Assembly: GCA_937960725.1 (NCBI GenBank)
Contig: CALGOY010000170.1
Coordinates: 1-14,649, forward strand
Length of the DNA stretch: 14,649 nucleotides
Reading direction: 5' to 3'
Source of the DNA: an uncultured Bacillota bacterium
GTDB taxonomy: Bacteria > Bacillota > Clostridia > Caldicoprobacterales > UBA3941
Of this stretch, positions 9,730 through 14,649 are shown piece after piece. The notes beneath the pieces were generated by a model. That model was not told the origin of the DNA. It searched no databases and worked only from the letters and a program-made list of their open reading frames with translations. Each line of letters opens with the position of its first letter. Within the stretch, counting starts at the first letter, position 1. The translations under genes were made by a program, and so were the position numbers.

Positions 9730-10041
9730 ATGCTAAATAGCATATTTGAATCTAGAAGTCAGAAGGATGGCTTATACCAGATAAACTTAAAAATTAATGA
9801 GAAAGATTATTTTTTAGTATATGAAGATGTCACTGAGGAAAATGCAAAAGAAATTCTAGATAGTTATTTATTATACCGCCAAGATGATGGAAGGGTTAGC
9901 AATATACAAATCAAACATAATAAAAATGAGCATTTGGTTACTATTACCGCTGATCTCCATTATATAGGCAATGAAAAAACAGAGGATACCTATAAAAGCC
10001 ATGATTACGTTAGAGAAAAGGGAAAGATGAGGGTCTATTAG
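9730..10041 (+). CDS. Hypothetical protein, 103 aa, at the end of the pyr operon
   Basis: I do not recognise this protein. It is a small, charged, soluble-looking product with no signal peptide, membrane segment or cysteine. The pattern suggests two beta strands (about residues 15-35), one helix (about 36-50) and two more strands (about 59-80), then a charged tail. A good site AAGGTG (9717-9722) lies seven bases before the ATG and base use resembles its neighbours, so it is probably a real gene. It lies 91 bases after pyrE on the same strand with no clear terminator between, so it may be co-transcribed, but this alone does not link it to pyrimidines. Its stop codon overlaps that of rqcH on the other strand. 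Confidence 0.7.
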   Translation: MLNSIFESRSQKDGLYQINLKINEKDYFLVYEDVTEENAKEILDSYLLYRQDDGRVSNIQIKHNKNEHLVTITADLHYIGNEKTEDTYKSHDYVREKGKMRVY

Positions 10042-10058
10042 ACTTTCCTCATCTTTCC
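10021..10058 (-). terminator. Hairpin over the convergent stop codons, possible terminator
   Basis: GGAAAGATGAGG (10021-10032) pairs perfectly with CCTCATCTTTCC (10047-10058). Inside, GTCT (10033-10036) can also pair with AGAC (10040-10043). Read on the - strand the hairpin is followed by CTTTTCTCT, a moderately T-rich tail, so it could terminate rqcH transcription; the + strand tail (GATTTCTG) is poorer. It contains both stop codons. Confidence 0.5.
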
Positions 10059-11801
10059 GATTTCTGCCTCTGAAGGGGTAACGTATATAGTATTGTAGTT
10101 TTCATAAATGACCATTCCGGGCCTTGCTCCTCTAGGCTTTTTTACATTTTTTCTAGGGCAGTAATCCACCGCCACATTGGAAGATGTTCTTGCTTTACTA
10201 AAATAAGCAGCAAGCATTGCTCCTTCATATAGGGTACTGTCGGGTATACTGCGGCCCTGTGTTTTTATAATAACATGGGAACCTGGGACATCTTTTGTGT
10301 GCATCCATATATCTTCAGAAGAAGCTGTTTTTAAAGTTAGCCTGTCATTTTGAGCATTATTTTTTCCAACAAAAATATCAAATCCGTCTGAAGATATAAA
10401 ATGATGGGGTTTTGAAGGCGTCGGCTTTGGCGGGCGTTTTTTTCTACTGTTGTTTTTTATATAGCCTTCCTTGATGAGTTCTTCTCTTATTTCTTCTATA
10501 TCTGCTTCGTCGGTACATTTCTCCAGATTATGCAGTTGATTTTCTATATAAATAATCTCTTCTCTTGTTTCTTTAATTTGCTTACCGACCATCTCTATGG
10601 CATTTTTTGCTTTATTATACTTTTTAAAATAAGCTTGTGCATTTTGGGCGGGGGATTTTTTAGGATCCATGGGAATGGAAACTGTTGCTCCGTTTTCATC
10701 ATAATAGTTGACCAATTGGACTTCTTCAGCTCCCTTTGGAATATTATATATGTTGGCTGTTATTAGTTCTCCCCATAGCTTATAAGTTTCTGCTTTTTCA
10801 GCATCCCTCATCTCTTCTAACAAAACTCCCAGCTTGTTCTGAGCCCGCTCTAAATTAGTATTCAAAACCCTAAATAAATTAGAAGATAGCTGTTTCATTC
10901 TATCCTTTTTATCGCGTTCCCTATAAAACAAATCTAGAGCTTCAGATATAGAAGCAAAATGCTTCTGATAGTCTAGGGGGTAGTGGTAGAATAAAACGGG
11001 GAATACATCAATAAGCCTTTCTTGATCATCTTTTAATATACAGGGGTGAAAATTCTTTGTTTTTATCATTTCAAAAAAATCTATAAAAGAAGAAGCCAGT
11101 TTACTTTTCTCCTCTGGGGAAAGACTTTTTATACTACACTCCTTTTGCCCTATAGCCCTAAATACAATTTCTCGGGCGGATACCCTTGATATTCCTGTGA
11201 AACCGCTGCTTATTAGTTTATCTGGTTTTTGAGCTGTATTTGAGCTTTCAATAAACTCTAGGACTGACCCAAAATCTTGAGCTAGAGGATTTTGCTTTCC
11301 CTGGGAAGGTGGGAATATATATTGTTTACCGGGCAAAACCTGGCGTACTCTGCTCATTTCCTGGCTGACATGTTTTATACTGTCTAGTATTTTGTTTGTT
11401 TTGTCCACCAGAATAATATTGCTGTGTCTTCCCATTATTTCAATTATAAGCTTTTTAACGGTCAAATCCCCTAATTCATCTTTGTTTTTTACGTGGATAA
11501 CAGCTATTCTCTCAAATTGTGGCTGCTCTATATTAATTATCCGCCCGCCTAATAGATGCTTTCTGAGAAGCATACAAAACATCGGTGCAGATAAGGGGTT
11601 ATCTTTGCTAATCTGAGTTAGATGCATCCTGCTGTTGTTGGGATTAGCAGAAAGAAGTAGTCTGTAATTACTGCCTTTATTTCGGATTAAAATAATAATC
11701 TCATCTTTTTCTGGTTGATATATTTTATCAATTCTGCCGTTTAATATTTTTTCTTCCAGTTCATTAATGACACAGTTTAACAATATTCCATCAAATGCCA
11801 T
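10038..11801 (-). CDS. rqcH: RqcH (NFACT family), ribosome-associated quality-control factor
   Basis: RqcH binds obstructed 50S subunits that still hold peptidyl-tRNA and recruits alanyl-tRNA so that an alanine tail marks the stalled chain for degradation. Older annotations call the family fibronectin-binding protein. The 587-aa product has the NFACT-N domain starting MAFDGILLNCVINELE, an EIMGRHSNIIL segment (121-131), helical coiled-coil stretches at about 285-345 and 385-445, a basic linker (about 450-465), and an NFACT-R domain from about 468 with DIWMHTKDVPGSHVII (497-512). At residues 97-98, where B. subtilis RqcH has an essential Asp-Arg pair by my recollection, this protein has Glu-Arg. 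ATG 11801 is preceded by GGAGGA (+ strand 11810-11815). It overlaps the convergent small gene by four bases. Confidence 0.93.
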   Translation of the reverse strand: MAFDGILLNCVINELEEKILNGRIDKIYQPEKDEIIILIRNKGSNYRLLLSANPNNSRMHLTQISKDNPLSAPMFCMLLRKHLLGGRIINIEQPQFERIAVIHVKNKDELGDLTVKKLIIEIMGRHSNIILVDKTNKILDSIKHVSQEMSRVRQVLPGKQYIFPPSQGKQNPLAQDFGSVLEFIESSNTAQKPDKLISSGFTGISRVSAREIVFRAIGQKECSIKSLSPEEKSKLASSFIDFFEMIKTKNFHPCILKDDQERLIDVFPVLFYHYPLDYQKHFASISEALDLFYRERDKKDRMKQLSSNLFRVLNTNLERAQNKLGVLLEEMRDAEKAETYKLWGELITANIYNIPKGAEEVQLVNYYDENGATVSIPMDPKKSPAQNAQAYFKKYNKAKNAIEMVGKQIKETREEIIYIENQLHNLEKCTDEADIEEIREELIKEGYIKNNSRKKRPPKPTPSKPHHFISSDGFDIFVGKNNAQNDRLTLKTASSEDIWMHTKDVPGSHVIIKTQGRSIPDSTLYEGAMLAAYFSKARTSSNVAVDYCPRKNVKKPRGARPGMVIYENYNTIYVTPSEAEIGKMRKV

Positions 11802-11827
11802 TTGTACATTCCTCCATATCAGTTTCC

Positions 11828-11856
11828 ATTATACTATATACTCCATTAAATAAAAA
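11828..11856 (-). promoter_or_regulatory. Possible rqcH promoter
   Basis: On the - strand a perfect -10 TATAAT lies at 11833-11828, about 27 bases before the rqcH start codon. Seventeen bases upstream the -35 position reads TTTTTA, a poor match, so the call rests on the -10 and its position. Confidence 0.45.
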
Positions 11857-11910
11857 TAGCCATGGATAAAATTTTAAAAATACAAACTAAATAAAATATA
11901 TGATAAAATA

Positions 11911-11929
11911 GTAATGTCATCAGACATAC
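11911..11929. repeat. Short palindrome in the rqcH-gerM divergent gap
   Basis: ATGTC (11914-11918) and GACAT (11923-11927) are perfect inverted copies around ATCA; GT (11911-11912) and AC (11928-11929... offset by one bulged A at 11913) extend it. Lying in the divergent intergenic region it could be an operator, but a palindrome this short may be chance. Confidence 0.3.
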
Positions 11930-11986
11930 TCCCCTCTACACAGTAATATAAATAGTATCAAGAGATTGGTAAGGGGGGAGACCATA

Positions 11987-12961
11987 TTGTTAAAAAAGAG
12001 CATCACTTTCATTGCCCTATTATTAGTATTTGTACTTATAATTACTGGCTGTGGAAAAAAACAAGAAGAGGAACCTATGGATGAAGTTAGTGCTAATCTG
12101 GAAAGAGAAGATGAAGAAGATAGCAATATGCGAGAAACAGTATTATATTACCAAGACGATTCTGGATATTTAGTTCCGGTTATGCGAAAAATACCTTGGG
12201 AAGAGGGAATAGCTAAAGCAGCCCTAGCAAAATTGGTGGATTCTCCGGAAACTCAAGAAGATTTTTTGTCAATGGGTTTAAGGCCATTGTTGCCAGCTAA
12301 TACTGAGATACTCGGAATGTCTATTAATGATGGGTTGGCAAAAGTTGATCTTAGTAAGGCAGCTATGGAGTGCATGGATGCTATAGCTGAAAGCAATATG
12401 GTTAACGGTGTTGTGCTTACGTTGACAGAGTTTCCAACGATTGATAGAGTTCAATTTATGTTTGAGGGGCAAATTGTCAATACTCTAAAATTTGGAACTA
12501 AGGTAGGAGAACCTATAGAACCTAAAGATATCAATCCAGAGCTGAGTCCAGACAGCGATGGCGATGGAGCGAGGGTTACAGTTTTCTTCCATACTACATC
12601 GCCAAGCCAGTATGATTATCTAGTACCTGTTACTAGGTTTACTTCAGCTACAGAATCTAGCTTGGAAACTGCCATAGAAGAGCTTTTAAAAGGTCCCAAA
12701 GCCGATAGCAATTTAAATATGGATATTCCGGTTGGCACTGAATTATTAGGGGTACAGATAGATGATGGAATTGCTTATATTAATTTTAGCAAAGAGTTTG
12801 CTGCTTTAGAGGATTCGCCAAATGAAGAAGCAGTGTTAAAATCAATTTATATGACTGCTAAACAATATCCGGAGGCATATCATGTAAAAATAATGGTGGA
12901 CGGCAAGGAATATAAAGGCTCGGATTGGCTAGCAACATCAGTTTTTGCAAATGAATATTAA
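11987..12961 (+). CDS. gerM: GerM-like lipoprotein with two GerMN domains
   Basis: GerM-type proteins are spore-associated lipoproteins needed for normal sporulation and germination in Bacillus. The 324-aa product has a short lipoprotein signal: MLKKS, a hydrophobic run (about 6-20) and lipobox I-T-G-C with C22 as the lipidated residue, then an acidic linker (about 26-50). Two related domains follow (about 51-170 and 196-310), shown by the repeats YLVPVMRK / YLVPVTRF and TEILGMSINDGLAKVDLSK / TELLGVQIDDGIAYINFSK. The start is TTG 11987 behind AAGGGGGGAG (11971-11980); a TTG at 11966 lies before that site. The order gerM-rph-rdgB matches B. subtilis, supporting the name. It is divergent from rqcH. 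Other GerMN lipoproteins exist, so the exact role is inferred. Confidence 0.85.
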   Translation: MLKKSITFIALLLVFVLIITGCGKKQEEEPMDEVSANLEREDEEDSNMRETVLYYQDDSGYLVPVMRKIPWEEGIAKAALAKLVDSPETQEDFLSMGLRPLLPANTEILGMSINDGLAKVDLSKAAMECMDAIAESNMVNGVVLTLTEFPTIDRVQFMFEGQIVNTLKFGTKVGEPIEPKDINPELSPDSDGDGARVTVFFHTTSPSQYDYLVPVTRFTSATESSLETAIEELLKGPKADSNLNMDIPVGTELLGVQIDDGIAYINFSKEFAALEDSPNEEAVLKSIYMTAKQYPEAYHVKIMVDGKEYKGSDWLATSVFANEY

Positions 12962-12967
12962 CTAATA

Positions 12968-12993
12968 GGGCTGTCATATTCATCTGACAGCCC
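12968..12993 (+). other. Strong 9-bp hairpin between gerM and rph, no T run
   Basis: GGGCTGTCA (12968-12976) pairs perfectly with TGACAGCCC (12985-12993) around an eight-base loop. It starts six bases after the gerM stop codon. The following ATCAATTAATATTTT has no immediate T run, so it is at best a weak terminator; it may instead protect the gerM mRNA end or reduce read-through into rph. Confidence 0.65.
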
Positions 12994-13024
12994 ATCAATT
13001 AATATTTTAGAAGGAGGCTTATAA

Positions 13025-13750
13025 TTGCAAAGGATTGATCATAGAAAAAACGATGAATTAAGACCTACCAAGATAATCACTGACTTTATTTCCCATGCTC
13101 CTGGATCAGCATTGATTGAAATTGGAGATACAAAGGTTATTTGCACTGCAACTATAGATGATAAAGTACCCCCGTTTTTAAAAGGAACAGGGAAAGGATG
13201 GCTTACAGGTGAATATTCAATGCTTCCAGCCTCTACTCAAGTGCGAAAAGTAAGAGAGGCAAGTAGAGGAAGGTTGGAGGGAAGAACTCAGGAAATTCAA
13301 CGGCTTATCGGAAGGTCTTTGCGTTCTGCTATCAATCTTGATTTAATAGGAGAAAGAACTATCTGGATTGACTGCGATGTAATACAAGCCGATGGAGGAA
13401 CGAGAACAGCATCGATTACGGGAGGATTCGTGGCACTGGCATTGTGTATAAAGCACATGCTTCAAAAGGGAATAATTGAGAAAAATCCTATTATAGACTA
13501 TGTAGCTGCAGTGAGCGTAGGAATATGTGACAACGAAATATTGCTGGATCTATGCTATGAGGAAGATTCTCAAGCTGTCGTCGATATGAATCTAGTTATG
13601 ACTCGAAGTGGAAAAATTATTGAAATCCAAGGAACTGCTGAAAAGGAGCCTTTTAGCGTTGATAGTCTTTTATCGATATTAGAAGTTGGACAAGCAGGAA
13701 TAGCCCAATTAATCGCCTTGCAACAAGCAGTAATTGGAGATATCGAATAA
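13025..13750 (+). CDS. rph: Ribonuclease PH
   Basis: RNase PH is a phosphate-dependent 3'-to-5' exoribonuclease that trims the 3' ends of tRNA precursors, as a ring-shaped hexamer. The 241-aa product has the family start [12 protein letters not shown] (3-14), [10 protein letters not shown] (62-71), the arginine-rich [21 protein letters not shown] stretch (80-100) that builds the subunit interface and phosphate site, the phosphate-binding GGTRT (124-128), and [11 protein letters not shown] (179-189) with the catalytic D181 and D187. The start is TTG 13025 with AAGGAGG (13011-13017) seven bases upstream; no ATG fits. It is followed after 22 bases by rdgB, the same pair as in B. subtilis. Confidence 0.95.
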   Translation: MQRIDHRKNDELRPTKIITDFISHAPGSALIEIGDTKVICTATIDDKVPPFLKGTGKGWLTGEYSMLPASTQVRKVREASRGRLEGRTQEIQRLIGRSLRSAINLDLIGERTIWIDCDVIQADGGTRTASITGGFVALALCIKHMLQKGIIEKNPIIDYVAAVSVGICDNEILLDLCYEEDSQAVVDMNLVMTRSGKIIEIQGTAEKEPFSVDSLLSILEVGQAGIAQLIALQQAVIGDIE

Positions 13751-13772
13751 CTTTTAGAGGGAGGAAGCGCCG

Positions 13773-14378
13773 ATGAAAAAACTCGTTATAGCAACAGGCA
13801 ATCCTGGAAAGTTATCTGAAATAGAAGAAGTGTTTAAAGACTTGCCATTTGAGTTTCTATCATTAAAAGAGCTGGGTTTTGAAATTAGTATTGAAGAAGA
13901 TCAAGATACATTCGAAGGAAATGCTATAAAGAAAGCTGTAGAAGTCATGAAATATACTGGTGAAATAACTCTGGCAGATGATTCTGGTCTAGAAGTAGAT
14001 GTTTTAGGCGGCAGGCCTGGAGTTTTTTCTGCAAGATTTGCTGGGGCTGAGGCCACGGATGAACAAAACAATAAAAAGCTTCTACAACTGATGGCAAATA
14101 TACCAGAAGAAAAGCGTACGGCAAGGTTTAGATGTGTAATTGCCGTAGCCTTTCCAAATGGACAAATTTTAACTTCAGAAGGAATATGCGAAGGAAGAAT
14201 CGGTTATTTTCCCAAGGGAACAAACGGATTTGGCTATGATCCTCTGTTCATAGTGGACAAATATAACAAAACCTTTGCAGAATTAGACCAGCATGAGAAA
14301 AATCAAATAAGCCACCGTGGAGTTGCGCTTCGAAAGATGAAGAAACAATTAGAAGAGTATCTGAATAATTTGCGATAG
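13773..14378 (+). CDS. rdgB: XTP/dITP pyrophosphatase (HAM1/RdgB family)
   Basis: RdgB hydrolyses non-canonical purine nucleotides (dITP, ITP, XTP) to the monophosphates, keeping deaminated bases out of DNA and RNA. The 201-aa product has TGNPGK (8-13), FEGNA (47-51), the catalytic ADDSGL (68-73) with D70, GGRPGVFSARFAG (79-91), GFGYDP (152-157) and SHRG (180-183): all family blocks are intact and length is normal. GGGAGGA lies just before ATG 13773. It probably shares a transcript with rph and perhaps gerM. No convincing terminator follows; the T-rich tract at 14444-14456 lacks a GC-rich stem. Confidence 0.95.
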   Translation: MKKLVIATGNPGKLSEIEEVFKDLPFEFLSLKELGFEISIEEDQDTFEGNAIKKAVEVMKYTGEITLADDSGLEVDVLGGRPGVFSARFAGAEATDEQNNKKLLQLMANIPEEKRTARFRCVIAVAFPNGQILTSEGICEGRIGYFPKGTNGFGYDPLFIVDKYNKTFAELDQHEKNQISHRGVALRKMKKQLEEYLNNLR

Positions 14379-14460
14379 GTATGTATAATAATAGTAAAAT
14401 GATAAAGAGTATTATGTGTTTATAGAGAATTTTTAGATAATTGTTTTTTTTATTTTAGGG

Positions 14461-14489
14461 TTGACCTAATAGATCATTTAGTTTATACT
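14461..14489 (+). promoter_or_regulatory. Upstream sigma-A-type promoter (P1) before tRNA-Gly
   Basis: TTGACC (14461-14466) and TATACT (14484-14489) are separated by exactly 17 bases. A start near 14496 would give a transcript with about 100 nt ahead of the tRNA. A perfect palindrome overlaps the -10. Confidence 0.65.
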
Positions 14490-14493
14490 AAAT
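14476..14493. repeat. Perfect 7-bp palindrome over the P1 -10 box, candidate operator
   Basis: ATTTAGT (14476-14482) and ACTAAAT (14487-14493) are exact inverted copies with TTAT between them. The P1 -10 box (14484-14489) lies in the spacer and right arm, so a dimeric repressor bound here would block that promoter. I do not recognise the site as belonging to a known regulator. Confidence 0.45.
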
Positions 14494-14544
14494 TTGTCCC
14501 CCCAAAATTATATAACAAAACAAACATAAAAAAATAAAAACATG

Positions 14545-14573
14545 TTGACATTATGAATTAAATGTGGTACAAT
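14545..14573 (+). promoter_or_regulatory. Strong sigma-A promoter (P2) of tRNA-Gly
   Basis: A consensus TTGACA (14545-14550), a 17-base spacer and TACAAT (14568-14573) with TG at 14565-14566 (extended -10). Start near 14580, about 15 bases before the mature tRNA. This strength is typical of stable-RNA promoters. Confidence 0.85.
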
Positions 14574-14595
14574 CTAAAATTGTCAGCACAAGATT

Positions 14596-14649
14596 GCGGG
14601 TGTAGTTCAGTGGTAGAACTCCAGCCTTCCAAGCTGGCAGCGTGGGTTC
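14596..14649 (+). tRNA. tRNA-Gly (anticodon UCC), cut by the window end
   Basis: The 5' acceptor strand GCGGGTG (14596-14602), D arm from GTTC to GAAC (14605-14618), anticodon stem CCAGC (14621-14625) with GCTGG (14633-14637), and loop CTTCCAA with anticodon TCC at 14628-14630 are all present. The T arm begins with GTGGGTTC and is truncated at 14649. It reads GGA and GGG codons. It may be the first tRNA of a longer cluster beyond the window. Confidence 0.93.

Noticed and set aside
11881..11952. Possible gerM promoter
   Set aside because: TAAAAT (11904-11909) and TATAAA (11947-11952) resemble -10 boxes in very AT-rich DNA, but neither has a fitting -35; a sporulation sigma factor could be used but I cannot assign one.
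11966..11986. TTG start at 11966 for the GerM-like protein
   Set aside because: It lies upstream of the AAGGGGGGAG site; TTG 11987 follows that site and gives a normal lipoprotein signal.
14430..14456. Terminator after rdgB
   Set aside because: There is a long T-rich tract, but no GC-containing stem in front of it.

Overview
The window is a stretch of AT-rich chromosome from a low-GC, endospore-forming member of the Firmicutes, most likely class Clostridia. This rests on strong GGAGG-type ribosome binding sites, UUG starts, two PyrR-type attenuators, a GerM-like lipoprotein gene, and the rqcH / gerM-like / rph / rdgB neighbourhood. I see no mobile element, CRISPR array, rRNA or transferred-looking segment; the window reads as core chromosome, and I did not find a clearly new biological system.

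Left two thirds (1-9638, + strand): a de novo pyrimidine (UMP) operon, pyrR-pyrB-pyrC-pyrF-carB-pyrK-pyrD-pyrE. CarB (with a CarA that is not here) makes carbamoyl phosphate, PyrB makes carbamoyl aspartate, PyrC closes the ring, PyrD with PyrK oxidises dihydroorotate, PyrE adds ribose phosphate and PyrF decarboxylates to UMP. Two RNA attenuators control it: one in the leader before pyrR (about 101-223) and one between pyrR and pyrB (about 781-898). In each, the 3' side of a PyrR-binding hairpin can pair instead with the 5' arm of a terminator, so UMP-loaded PyrR should favour termination. The glutaminase subunit gene carA and the uracil permease gene pyrP, often part of such operons, are absent. 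Several genes overlap by 4 to 17 bases, suggesting translational coupling.

Middle (9639-11801): after a 10-bp inverted repeat lies a 103-aa gene of unknown function. It runs tail-to-tail into rqcH (- strand), a ribosome-associated quality-control factor. Their stop codons overlap inside a 12-bp hairpin.

Right (11987-14649, + strand): a two-domain GerM-like lipoprotein, rph (RNase PH) and rdgB (non-canonical purine NTP pyrophosphatase), then two sigma-A-type promoters in series and a tRNA-Gly(UCC) cut off by the window end. A perfect 7-bp palindrome overlaps the -10 box of the first of these promoters.
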